Below are positions 35,316 through 46,975 of a stretch of 64,000 nt of DNA, piece after piece. The DNA comes from Oreohelix idahoensis. Taxonomy: Eukaryota; Mollusca; Gastropoda; Stylommatophora; Oreohelicidae. How positions within the stretch are numbered: position 1 is the first letter of the stretch; each line of letters starts with the position of its first letter. The stretch is from positions 124,001-188,000 of the forward strand of contig JAMPIV010011341.1 of NCBI GenBank assembly GCA_024509875.1. Direction: 5' to 3'. A program made the position numbers and the translations under genes. The notes beneath the pieces are model-generated. The model saw only the letters and a program-made list of their open reading frames with translations, had not been told where the DNA came from and did no database searches.

Positions 35316-35444
35316 ACATATATACAATATATGTTTATACAACATAGGTAAATATAACAAATACCAAGGTTTATAAATAGAAGTATATTTTTCTAGAGAT
35401 ATTGTATGAATTAAATTAGAAAGTTACATGGAATGTTTTGTGTA
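34871..35444. other. Unassigned stretch with small repeats
   Basis: A direct repeat of about 39 bp containing GCGTGACTTTTATATAG occurs at about 34890 and 34929. (AT)n lies at 35235-35307. Nothing else is recognised. Confidence 0.5.
35235..35307. repeat. (AT)n microsatellite
   Basis: About 73 bp of AT dinucleotides, followed by a short CA run. Confidence 0.98.
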
Positions 35445-35930
35445 TTAACAAAGCTGCAACTACCTTTGCCCGCCTCACATCACGTGTTTGGGGAAACTCA
35501 AAACTCACAACGAAGACCAAAGCTGCGGTATATAACGCCTGCATCACGAGCACACTTCTATATGGCAGTGAGACCTGGACAATCTATGCTAAGCAAGAAA
35601 GAAGGCTCAATACCTTCCATCTACCGGAGAACTGGCAGATGGCTAAAGAATGGTTGGGCGACTTCAGCTGAGATTCAAAGGTGTGTGCAAGACAGACATG
35701 AGAGTGCTGGACATAAATCCGGCAACGTGGTGGGGATGAAGCTGCCGATCGCACCAAGTAGCGATGCTATCTACGGCGTCACTTTATATTGAGCGAAAAG
35801 AAACTAACACAACAAGCAGAAGAGAGGGGAAAACGTCGAAAGAAACACCAGGAAATAAGCAGCTTAGGGCTGTCACCTAAGGGGCGCCTTCCCATTGTCA
35901 GTTACGCCTGAAGAGGCTATAATAAAGTAC
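35445..35930 (+). pseudogene. LINE-1 3' fragment, internally deleted
   Basis: Matches the LINE-1 C-terminal region (FARLTSRVWGNSKLT, TLLYGSETWT, RRLNTFHL), then jumps across a deletion at about 35625 to the end of the protein and the 3' UTR (AAGCAGCTTAGGGCTGTCAC). Frameshifted; ends near GCTATAATAAAG. Confidence 0.87.
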
Positions 35931-36872
35931 AAAAGATAACATTAAAGAGACCGTACAGGTAACGCTTCACGTGCTTAGCCCACCACTATGCTAAATAGGC
36001 CCGGTGCTGTGATTGGCGAAAATTGAGCAATCTTTATAATTGTGAATACACGACTATAAAAGAAGCTCACCGATTACTTTAATACTTACAACAAGCGTTG
36101 GTGATTTCTTCTGGCTAGTCGTGCAGAAAACCGACAGCAGAGGTGACTCCAGACTCCGAATGAAGCAGTGATAAGTGATGATTACATCGCATGTGCCTAA
36201 AGTGTATAACATTTTGTGAGATATATGCACTTTGTTAATTGTAATTCAGGCAACTCATTATTCGTGCTGTCCAGACACATTTTCCCAGTTAATACCCTGG
36301 AGAATATGGCAACCTTTATTAATCTTCCCTTAGCTACACTGTGTACTCAGGAATTTAATTCTTCTGACAGATTAACATTGGTGGGTGAACAGCGAGAATG
36401 CGCCTGTTAATTGGCAGCCCACAAATGTACTTAGCAGAGGTATATGTTTTCTATTTTGTCTAAAAAAGTTCGTGGTTACAATCTATCAGAAGATTCGAAG
36501 TACTGAAGTTACTACAACACTCGTGTGAAATAAGTACACTCATCACCAAGAAAGGACGAAAACAGCTGCAGGACTCCCTTATAAAATTTAAGTGGTTATA
36601 AAAAAGCACCAGCAAAAAGGACATTCCAATTATATCCTCACCCTTAATCTCCGTAAAGAGAAAATTTAATTCCCAATATAAAAGTCACCAGCATTTTATT
36701 TATTTTAAACTGTTAATATTAATTGATTATTAAATGTGTTACATGTTATTTTAAAACTAAACAATCCTAGTCGATTCAGTTTTTATATGTATGAAAGCAA
36801 ACGTATGAGCTAAAATAATGTGTGTGTGTCAGTGTGTGTGTGTGTGCGTGTGCGTGTGCGTGCGCGTGTGTG
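35931..36872. other. Unassigned stretch upstream of LINE-1
   Basis: CTATAAAAG at 36054-36062 is TATA-like, but no transcript can be supported. The 64-codon frame at 36216 has no recognisable domain. (GT)n with GCGT interruptions lies at 36821-36872. Confidence 0.45.
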
Positions 36873-39800
36873 TGCTGCCTCTTCTGATAAAGGAACTCTG
36901 AATTCAAACCACCGCTGCCTTGCGGGAATATCCATTTATGGAATTGGCTTCGGGAGTAAACCCTGAGGATAAATCCGGAGTCGGAGTTTCTAAGGCAGTC
37001 TAATGTCGATTCGACATTATTCTGGCAACTCCTGCGACATGGCTAGTACCAAACTGTATCGGCTACTGCCGTTCCTTTGGATCTACCGGCTGTGTGGAGA
37101 GGGGGAACATGCTGCATGGGAAACAGCTTGATCTCCATATAACTGTGCCCAAGCTCGCGCCCTGGAGAGGACACTCCAGCTTCACCCTATAGGTGTCGGC
37201 AAAACACGGGAAGTAGCAGTTACCGGTTATAAGCATTTTGCCCTATTGGCGTAGGGCATGGCGCCAGGGGCTACTTCCGACAGTGGGAGAGGTTCTAGGA
37301 TCTCACTGGACAGCTACCGCCCGCTTCAAGCTGGGCAGCCCCCAGTCAATAAGGTGTTGTCCCGCCACTGTCTGCTTTCCCCATTGGGTGCATGGGGATT
37401 AGGGTCAAACCCGAACTGTGGACAGAAAATTTTGCAGCAAGCAATTATCGAAAAAATAGAAATAAGCAAACTCTCAGATTGGGATGCTGGAACGTCCGGA
37501 CTATGTTGACTGGACTATCCGAAAACCTACAGGATGTAAATGATGTAAGGAAGACAGCCATAATTAATGATGAGCTTAAACGACTTCAGGTGGATATAGC
37601 TGCACTTCATGAAACGCGCCTGGCGGGCTCTGGAACGGTGAGCGAGAAGGACTACACATTTTATTGGCAAGGGAAAGATCTTAATAAAGCTAGAGAACAC
37701 GGAGTAGGTTTTGCTGTCAAAAAATCGCTAACTAAAATGGTTGAACCAGGCGAGAATGGATCAGAACGCCTGTTAACGCTCCGCCTGCAAACTAGCACAG
37801 GTCCCATCACCCTTGTCAGTGAGTATGCTCCTACTCTGTACTCTGCCTCAGAAGCTAAAGATGAGTTCTACGAGAATCTAACAGCAACTATCAAAAGCAT
37901 ACCTAGGCAAGAACAGCGTGTTCTCCTTGGTGACTTTAACGCTAGAGTGGGTGCCAATAATGTTTCATGGCCTTCATGTCTGGGCAGGTTTGGTATTGGC
38001 AAGATGAATGAAAATGGACAACGGCTCTTAGAGTTGTGCGTCCACCATGACCTCTGCGTGACCAACACCTACTTTCAGACAAAACCCCAGCATAAGGTGT
38101 CATGGAGACACCCACGATCCAAGCACTGGCACCAACTTGACCTGATTCTCGTCAGAAGGCCACTCCTCAGGTCTGTGCTCTCCACGCGCTCGTACCATAG
38201 TGCAGACTGTGATACAGATCACTCCTTGGTTTGCTGCAAAATCAGAGCACAACCAAGAAAACTCTATCGTGTCAGACATGAAGGGAAACCACGCATTGAT
38301 ACCAGCAAGATGTCAGACCCTTTCATGATCGCTCAATTCACTGCGACCTTCGAGAAAGTGCTCAGTAGCCATCAGCATGGTGATACTATTACAGAGAACT
38401 GGGAGCATCTGCGGAACACCATTCAAAGTACTGCACTTGCCACCTTTGGTAAGAAAACAGCAAAGTCAAATGACTGGTTTGATGCTTCATCAGATGTGAT
38501 GGCACCTGTCATTGAGCTAAGCGCAGTGCTATGAATGAATACAAACGTTCACCGAGTTCCAGAACCCTACAGATCCTGAGGGCTACGAAAAGCAAAGTTC
38601 AACAAACTGCTCGACGCTGTGCAAATGACTACTGGCTCCAGCTCAGTGAGAGCATCCAGATCGCAGCGCAAACAGGCAACATTAGACAAATGTATGACGG
38701 TATAAAGAAAGCACTTGGCCCCCATAAAAGTAAGATGGCACCGCTAAAAACCATTAGCGGAGAGAAGCTAACCGATAAGGGTAAGCAGATGGAGAGGTGG
38801 GTTGAGCACTACTCTGAGCTTTACGCTAGAGACAATACCGTTACGCCTGCAGCCCTTGATGGTGTCAACAATCTGCCAACTATGGAGGAGCTGGATGCCA
38901 AACCAACATTAGAGGAACTCAGCAAGGCCATTGATAGCTTGGCCTCTGGCAAAGCACCAGGCAGTGATGGGATTCCTCCTGATTTAATCAAATGCTGTAA
39001 GAGCACGCTATTACATCCCCTGCATAGGATGCTGTGCCAGTGCTGGGAAGAGACAACTATTCCTCAAGACATGCGAGATGCCAAGATTGTAACACTGCAT
39101 AAAAATAAAGGAGACAAAAGTGATTGAAATAACTACAGAGGCATCTCTCTTCTTAGTATTGTTGGTAAGGTTTTTGCCAAAGTCATCTTAATGCGACTAC
39201 ACAAGTTAGCTGAGCGCATATATCCAGAGTCACAGTGTGGATTCCGAGCTGGCAGATCAACAACAGACATGATCTTCTCTGTCCGCCAGCTTCAGGAAAA
39301 ATCAAGAGAGCAGAAAAGACCACTATATATCGCCTTTATAGACCTCACAAAAGCATTCGACCTGGTTAGTAGGGATGGACTCTTTAAAATCCTCCTGAAA
39401 ATAGGCCGCCCTTCTAAAATGCTGGAAATGATAAAGTCATTCCATGACGGCATGAAGGGAACAGTCCAATATGCTGGAAGCACGTCACAGCCCTTTGATA
39501 TACGAAGTGGCGTTAAACAAGGCTGTGTTCTGGCTCCGACCCTCTTCGGAATCTTCTTTGCCTTACTCTTAAAACATGCATTCAGAGATGCAACTGAAGG
39601 AATATGCCTTCACACTAGGTCAGATGGCCGTCTGTTTAATCTTTCAAGGCTGAACGCAAAAACAAAAATCAGAAGGGTCACTATAAGAGACTTGTTGTTC
39701 GCTGATGATGCTGCAGTCGTCACTCAAAGCCAACAGGAGCTTCAGAGCTTGATGAATCGCTTCACTAAAGCATGCAAGGACTTTGGCCTCACAATAGGTC

Positions 39801-40587
39801 TAAAGAAAACGAATGTGCTGAGTCAGGATGTGGGTGCTGCACCAGTTATCACTATCGATAACTATGAATTGGCAGTGGTGCACCACTTCACATACCTAGG
39901 GTCTACCATCAATGACAAACTCTCACTGGATACAGAAATCGACAGCCGCATTGGCAAAGCTGCAGCTACCTTTGCCCGCCTCACATCGCGTGTTTGGGGA
40001 AACTCTAAACTCACAATGAAGACCAAAGCTGCGGTACATAATGCTTGCGTCACCAGCACACTCCTATATGGCAGCGAGACCTGGACGACCTATGCTAAGC
40101 AAGAAAGAAGGCTCAATACCTTCCATTTGCGGTGTTTACGCCGCATCCTCGGCATCTCGTGGAAAGATAAAGTGACAAATGTCGAGGTGTTGTCACGTGC
40201 TGGCCTTCAAAGTATGTATACACTTCTTAGACAGCGCAGACTTCGCTGGCTTGGCCATGTTCGCCGCATGGAAGATGGTCGCATCCCAAAAGATATCTTC
40301 TACGGACAATTAGCAGATGGCAAGAGAACAGTTGGGCGACCACAGCTGAGGTTCAAAGATGTGTGCAAGAGAGATATGAGGGCACTGGACATGGATCCAG
40401 CAACATGGGAGGATGAAGCTGCCGATCGCACTAAGTGGCGATGCTATTTACGGCGCCACCTCAGATTGGGCGAAGAGAGGCTCACACAAGAAGCAGAGGT
40501 GAGGAGAAAATAAGCAGCTGAGGGCTGTCACCTCAGGGGCGCATTCCCATAGTCAGTTATGACTGAAGGGGCTATTATTATTATTAT
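36873..40587 (+). mobile_element. LINE-1, near full-length non-LTR retrotransposon
   Basis: A 5' UTR of about 0.5 kb, endonuclease-RT coding region, and a short 3' UTR ending in an ATT-repeat tail (about 40574-40587). The 5' boundary is set at the end of the GT microsatellite and is uncertain; no target duplication was found. Three partial copies of the same family lie at 1-985, 25645-25803 and 35445-35930. Confidence 0.85.
37392..40513 (+). pseudogene. LINE-1 endonuclease and reverse transcriptase, two lesions
   Basis: Endonuclease motifs in order: LGCWNVRTM, AALHETRL, VLLGDFNARVG, LDLILVRRPL and DTDHSLVCCKI. The RT domain follows: GKAPGSDGIPPDLIKCC, FIDLTKAFDLV, GVKQGCVLAPTLFGIFF and the catalytic LLFADDAAVV (about 39695), then a C-terminal segment with LRWLGHVRRMEDGRIP. 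A frameshift near 38515 moves the frame and a TGA at 39125-39127 interrupts it, so one protein of about 1040 residues is split in three. The ATG at 37392 is the best start for the endonuclease frame; an upstream frame from 37258 is in another register. Confidence 0.93.
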
Positions 40588-41944
40588 TTCCCTCTAAAAA
40601 GAGCTATACCATTATAAGAGGAAATTCGCTGAATTAACTCAGCTGGGGGCTTGAACGGCTAAAAGCCATTGCTTAAATCCTTCACAAAAGGCGACGGACA
40701 GATATGTTAACAAATGTACAGCGCTAAGCAGCATTGTTCTTTACTTCTGAATTATCTTGTGAAATCTCTTGTAAGGTAGAAGCGTCATTAACCTTCTATC
40801 TACATCTCTGCCAAGTGTAATCTTGTGCGAAGGTAGACACCTTTGACGACCCATTTAGATATTCTTGAGTTTTTGCCGCTGGTGAACCACAACGCAAAGC
40901 AGGTGAGGAAATCCGTGACAACATCAACACCTGCTTAATGACGGGAAGTGTCTGCAGTGGAAGGACCTGAACGAGATAAATAATAGACACCTTGAAGAAA
41001 CAAGATCCAGAAGTCACCAATGGTCATAATGATGACAAGGACATTAACAATCTATAATATTCAGCCTGTAATTTGGAAATACATGTCTGCAAACCTTACC
41101 AACCTTCCATTTTTAAATCACTAAATGTACAGATATTTTTTTTAAAACACAGTTGACTGATGTTGTTTGTCACAGTATATATGTGTGACAAAATATTATG
41201 TTGGTCACGCTGTGAGTGGCTACACTGATAGAACAAAAAACCCGTTTGGTCAGGTGACCGGGAAAGGAAGTGGACGCAAATTCTGGCGCAAAAAGTTAGT
41301 TGACCTTCTGGCTATCGACCAGGATAGGTCGTTCTTTTGTTCCCTGTCAGCGTTTTGCTGTAGTTAGTTTGCCATCACCGTTCTGATTTGGCGCTGGCCT
41401 TTTTCTTCATGTGATTTTTGGATATAGTACATTTTGCTAGAATGTTAATGTATTTTTTCTAGCAGAATTTTTGTAGATCGATGATGTTAAGTCATTTGTG
41501 ATTTAGTTTCTACAGCTGAAAGAATAGTCTGGCGCTCTCTCTTCCAAACCTCTACACCTCACGGTAGAAGGGGAACGACTAATAAGTAAGTGATTTAGTT
41601 TCTACCGAATCCTAGTACATAAGTTTCGCCGGTGAGCGAAAGTCATTGTGATGTCCATTAAGGATGGCCATACCAGTGGGTATGATATTTATATATTAAG
41701 TTGTTATTAATGCAAGCTGTATTGGCATTTGTGGCCAGTGTATTTCATATGTATTATGAGCCGAGTGGGGCTTCATTGTGTGCAATGTGTTATTAAAAAG
41801 GGAAGTCGTCTGTCAAAGGTGCTATAGTCAATTATTGTCAGCTACTGTATGCTGTGGTCGACCTCTAGTGGTACGAGCCAAGTATGAAGGTGTGTAGATA
41901 TTGAAATCCATAGCATAAGTAGTTGTCTGACATCTGGAGGACTC
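40588..41944. other. Unassigned stretch, left flank of element B
   Basis: No supported gene. Short frames (40796-41020 minus, 41167-41367 plus) lack recognisable features. The last five bases (GACTC, 41940-41944) are the duplication of element B. Confidence 0.5.
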
Positions 41945-43089
41945 TGTTGCTGTCATTTTCGACGGAGTCATCTGTCAAGGTATTTGCTTATTTTTTATCA
42001 TAAGAATAATTGTGTCTTTACCTTGCGATGTCAGGTTGATTAGGGGTTGTCTTCCCTTGTTTGTTCATTCATTGTGTTTGACCTTTAGGGTCAAAGGTAG
42101 ACAGTTCGGGCGGGGCCCATGCGCAGGTTTTTTAAGCGCGAAGTTGAGTTACTTCCGTCAGGCCGGGATGTAAGCTGGCTTCGGAGGGACGAACGTCCAT
42201 TGTGTTTTCGGGAAAAATCTTCGAAGTGACTGCGTTGGCAGTTCTCCCCAGTGATTCTCTGTACGTCGGAATGACGACAGAGTTCGTTATTATGTTCTGT
42301 GGATTCTGTGTAAGGTAACACCGACCTTTTCTACATTATTATGCTTCGGTGGCAGAACATGTTTAAGGTTACCAAAACTGTGAACTACAGCTCACCGATC
42401 CTACATTACAGAACTTATACATTATGCTCAAGATAGCTATGTAAGACTATTTGTCTTTAAACGAACCGAAGTCCAGCGACAAAGCTATATTGTGGGAACC
42501 GCAGATTGGCGGTATATTTATATCTACATAAGCATTACTGCAGGGTTGATGTTAACCTGCTTAAAAGAAGTACACCGATGACGTCATAACGAAGCCTGTG
42601 TTAAGGCTAATATATTACAGCCTGATAATGTGCAATTGGCAGGGAGTGCCAAGTTGTACCTGTATGTCAAAGTGATTAAGGTATCTGACGCGTTTAGTCA
42701 GAGATACCAGGGCGGCGCTACGAACTGTCATTATTGAAGAACATTGTATTGACCATGCACGAATATTCAAATGTTTACCAGCCTTTTGAATGCCTGATGT
42801 ATACCTAACGATTTCCGGTCAGCATGACCTTGTTTACACTGACTGTTCCTGTTGATGCTATGTGTGTTGTCGTCAATAAATGTTTTGAAATGTGCCAGCA
42901 GTGTCCAAGCATCTTTGACTACTGCATGTGAGTGTATGGGTTTCATGATACAACAGATATGAGCCTAAACACATTCGCGCCTTCATTCGCACCCACACTC
43001 AGTTCATCATACGCCAGCACTACACACCTAACAACATGTATACTGTCTTTGGCCAGTGATCACCTCAACAAGAGAAAACGACAGTTACA
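41945..43089 (+). repeat. 5' LTR of element B
   Basis: Starts TGTTGCTGTCATTTTCGAC; AATAAA at 42875-42880; ends TTACA at 43089. Matches 59872-61016. The minus-strand frame 42091-42321 occurs in both LTRs but has no recognisable domain. Confidence 0.94.
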
Positions 43090-43093
43090 TTTC

Positions 43094-43104
43094 TGGTAGG
43101 CCAG
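43094..43104 (+). promoter_or_regulatory. Putative primer-binding site of element B
   Basis: TGGTAGGCCAG, 4 bases after the LTR; identical to the site in element A over 11 bases. Confidence 0.65.
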
Positions 43105-44570
43105 CTGATTGGGCTATTTTCATGAGAAGGACAAGTGCACATTACATTTTTGATCTGTGGCTCTGCTGCTACATTTATGATGTCTCCAGTGTGGTCCAGA
43201 AATTTACATTTCTACACTTCCAAGTTTTGGCTACACTGGACAGAATAGACAGTGTTAGCATTTATGTTATAATGCTACATAAACTACAACAGGACAAGTA
43301 CTGAAGTTAGCATCGAGGCGTTTGCTACGTGGACCACAGCTGCATACAAGTCGAGTCCCTTTTTGTGAACGGTACCGCTGGTCGTTCACACGTTTCAGTC
43401 AACAACAGACTTTTCTACGCCCGAGCATTCAAGTTACATTGTTCGAGGTCAAGTTCCTGTTTGTAAACAGTACGTGAAATTGTCAACATTCGATGTGCAA
43501 GACTCAAGATACGAGAAGGTCATAGTAACTTTATGTTCGTGAAAACCACTTTATGCTACAGTGGTTCTGACATTCAGTGCGCGTTTGACATTTTGTTACT
43601 GTGTTCGCAAGGAGCAAGTTAGTTACTGTAATATCATGTGTGACTAAGCTTTATTTTGCAACACATTGAAATGATTGCTATTTATGTTACTTGTACTATT
43701 GTTGTGTATTTTTCTTGTGTTCTTTTGCGGGTTTAAGGTTGGGCGGTGACTATTATAAGAGATACCACGGTCTATAAGATATAGTGGTCTTATAATAGCG
43801 TTCTGTAGGTGCAAATTTCCTTAATTGGAATTTGCTAGTGACAATTTGTTGCTATTGGTGTTAGCTGTGCCGAACTGTACTTATTGTTGTTTTTGTAATA
43901 TTTTTTCTGTTCTTCAGTTTTGATTTCATTTGTTTGTATCTGTAGGTCTCTCCTTTCTTTTGTTTATTTCTTTACACCTTTTTGTTTATAACAGTGTTGC
44001 CATTTGTCTTGTTTACTTTTCGCGGTCATCATTACACATTTGTGTAACATTTTCTTTACTTTTTGCTGTATTGTTTATTTGACTTCCGCGAACGTTTTCG
44101 GTTATTGTTCTGTATCTTTGTCTTTGTATTTATGATTGTACTACATTGGTGTCATACACAGTCTACATACATATACTTGGTCATGTATTATTATTATTAT
44201 TGATAAGGTACACTCTTCATATTGAGATTGTTAATAAAATATTATTATATAAGATATTTATAAAAGTTCTTTGCTAAAAGACTTGTTATCCACAAAGGTT
44301 GAGACAAGGTGAAATACATATTCAAGTTCTTTATAAAAAAGACTTGTGCCCATAATGAGTGGGATATAAAGGGATTATTTTCCACAGGTACTCAAGTGAT
44401 TTTTTTGTTACATTATAAACAAGATAACCATACAAGGGTTTTGACTAAGACTAAGAGAGTGAAATAAAGTGAAGTGAGTATACAAGTCTAGCATTTCAGA
44501 CTTGTCTCCCATTGAAGTGGGAAAAGGTAATTTATTTAATTTTTTCAGGTTTCTGATCTCATTCGACAGA
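43105..44570 (+). other. 5' leader of element B with repeated hairpin modules
   Basis: Stem CTATTATAAGA/TCTTATAATAG at 43750-43760 and 43788-43798, then GCAAATT(T)CC/GGAATTTGC at 43811-43820 and 43827-43835. Closer to gag, bulged stems occur at 44264-44272/44277-44284 and 44323-44332/44338-44346, and a perfect CAAGTCT/AGACTTG at 44483-44489/44498-44504. The last two are each followed by CCCA...TGGG (44349-44363; 44508-44521). TTTTTTCAG ends at 44548, just before gag, and could be a splice acceptor. Confidence 0.6.
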
Positions 44571-46210
44571 ATGTCTAATTTGGGTTTCTTCATCCAGCAA
44601 GGGTTAACCCTTGGTAAGTCTGGTAAAGAATTGGAAGAATATTCATCTGCTCAATTCGACATTGCATTAAAGTCAGAAGAAAAGAAACAAAAAGAGGAAA
44701 TTAAATTGAAAGCAGAAGCTATACAAAGGAGAGCAGAAGCTGAACTAAAGAAGCTAAAAGCTGAGAATAGAAGATTAGAACTTGAAGAAAAAAGTATCAA
44801 AGAGAAGCTGCTGCTGAGGAGAGAAAAGCTCAAGCTGCTGCTGACGAAAGAAAATTCCAGACGGAAATGGAAGACAAAAAACTTCAAGCTCAAGCTGCTG
44901 CAGAGGAGAGGAAAGCTCAAGCTGCTGCAGAGGAGAGGAAAGCTCAAGCTGCTGCAGAGGAGAGGAAAGCTCAAGCTGCTGCGGAGGAGAAAAAACTTCA
45001 AGCTCAAGCTGCTGCAGAGGAGAGGAAAGCTCAAGCTGCTGCGGAGGAGAAAAAACTTCAACTTCAAGCTGCTGCTGAGGCTGAAATTAGAAAAATGGAA
45101 CATGAGGAAAGAAAACAGAAAATGGAACTTGATGAAAGACTCGCAACTTTGGAGTTAGAGAAATTGAAATTGGCGAGTACGGGTGCTCAGCAAACAACTT
45201 CGAGTACGACAAAGGAGTTTGTTAGTAGGATTAAATTGCCTCATTTCAATCCTTTAAAAAATGACGTAGTGGATTATCTAGATAGATTCCAATTTTTATG
45301 CGATGCGCATAGGGTAAAAAAGGAAAAATATGTTGAACAGCTGATGAAATTTTTTACAGGTGACACAGTGACTACTCTTATGACAATAGACGAACATGAC
45401 AGGACTAATTATGATGTTGTCAGAGCAGCATTGCTGAAAAAATACCAACTAAAAGAAGAAGACTATCGTCTTCGTTTTAGGACAATGTTGCCAGAAAATG
45501 GAGTAGATTTCTCTGAGTTTGTTACAAAAATACGTCGTACATTTACAAGATGGGTTGAGTTGTCTCAGACTGAGAAAACATATGAAGCCCTAATGGACTT
45601 ATTACTTCGAGATAAGGTTTTGTCATCTGTTAATGATTCTTTCCTTGCATTTCTACATGAGCGTAAACCCAAAAACTTAAAAGACATGGAGGAATACTGT
45701 TGCCAGTACGCCACCGCGCACCCCCATGCTACAGTTAGCAATTCTAAAGTGAAAGAAGGGTTGCCAGTTGATTCGGCAGCACCATATGGCCCTAATTTCA
45801 ATAAAAAATTTCAGGGTGCCCAACAAAACTGGAATAGGAGAAGTAATCAGAATTACACTCGTAAGCAGAGTAATCCAACATATGAAGGTTCTTCTTCTAA
45901 GAACTGGAGACAAGATGGTAGTTTTCGTAATTTTGGTGGTAGTAATCTTAGACACTTTCGCAAAGGTTATCACTATAATAACTATCTAAGCTCTCGAGAT
46001 AATCATCCTCGACGTCAAGAATATGACGATGGTGAATTTAGAAACCGGGATTCAAACCGGAATGATAACTACAATAGACAATATGATAACAATTACAGGG
46101 GAAATGATAATCGCGGTAGACCTAGATATAATAAAAGAAAAGCTTACCAACAGGCAAACTCTGCACAACAAGAGTTTGATGGAGCCTGTAATCAAGTAAA
46201 TGATAGTGGT
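44571..46210 (+). pseudogene. gag: gag of element B, one frameshift
   Basis: Starts MSNLGFFIQQGLTLGKSG. A long Glu/Lys/Ala coiled coil follows, then the gag core (RIKLPHFNPLKND, YDVVRAALLKKYQLK, TYEALMDLLLRDK, FLAFLHERKPKN), then an Asn/Arg/Gly/Tyr-rich basic tail; no CCHC knuckle. The frame starting at 44571 is lost at about 44795 by a one-base deletion and continues in another frame, which then stays open through the protease to 46975. The coiled coil is encoded by a 24-bp tandem DNA repeat. A gag-protease fusion protein is the likely ancestral product. Confidence 0.9.
44880..45075 (+). repeat. 24-bp tandem repeat coding the gag coiled coil
   Basis: Unit GAGAGGAAAGCTCAAGCTGC followed by TGCA, repeated about seven times with AAAAAACTT-containing variants; encodes EERKAQAA. 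The unit length keeps the frame. Confidence 0.9.
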
Positions 46211-46975
46211 AACTCTAAGGCTATCACTGGTTGTGCTTTCGATTTTGGGAGAGCAACTGAATGCCCCCAATGCTTAACATTGTTTGACTCATCGACTGTA
46301 TCTACCCTAAGTTGTGGTCACCCTCTTCCTGCTCTACCTGCTACAGTTGCGCATGATGGGAGAGGATCTCTCATCTTGCACAAGGGTCTAGTGAATGATA
46401 GTATAGTCTCAGTGCTTTTCGATTCGGGATGTACTACCGTCGGGGTTAGGGAGTCTCTGATAGATCCTTGCTGTGCCCCTGGAAAAGCGATCAAATGTGT
46501 TACATTTGGTGGTACTATGGAAAGTTATCCTACTGCTATTATTAGGATTGACACTCCCTTCTTCACAGGAGATGTCCATGCATGTCTTCTTCCTAATCCT
46601 ATTGCGGATCTTATAATCGGTCGTATTCATGGCGTTAAGGAATGCACCCCGCAACAAATTTCTATTTGGGAAGAACAAAACATTCAAACGGTCAATGCAG
46701 TGGTGACAAGAGCTCAAGCTCTTAATCCCCCAACTTCATCTGATGATGGTAATGAAGTTGATAGCCAAGACGAGCACTTGGTGATTTCCCATGACTCGTT
46801 TGTTAAACGTCAAAAAGAGGATCCTTCTTTAAAGAAATTCTTCCTTCTTGCAAAGAAAGGGGATCCCAATCAAAATACGAATCACAAATCGTATATCACT
46901 ATGAAGAATGGTATATTGGTACGAATGGTACAAACACTCGGACAAGTCTATGCACTCGCAAATTCTTGTGCCTAA
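46211..46975 (+). pseudogene. pol: Protease region of element B
   Basis: In frame with gag. Cys/His motif C-x2-C-x13-C-x-H (CPQC...CGH), then aspartic protease with VLFDSGCTTVG (Asp codon 46421-46423) and ADLIIGRIHG, then the linker. The frame is lost at about 46938 and stops at 46973-46975, just before the integrase zinc finger, which continues in the next frame. Confidence 0.88.

Noticed and set aside
37258..37509. 83-codon frame before the LINE-1 endonuclease.
   Set aside because: Could be a LINE 5' ORF remnant, but it overlaps the endonuclease start in another frame and has no recognisable motif.
42091..42321. 76-codon minus-strand frame, repeated at 60018-60248.
   Set aside because: It is inside the B LTRs; duplication explains its conservation.
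44651..45103. 150-codon minus-strand Ser/Leu/Phe-rich frame opposite gag of B.
   Set aside because: Antisense shadow of the Lys/Glu/Ala coiled-coil repeat.
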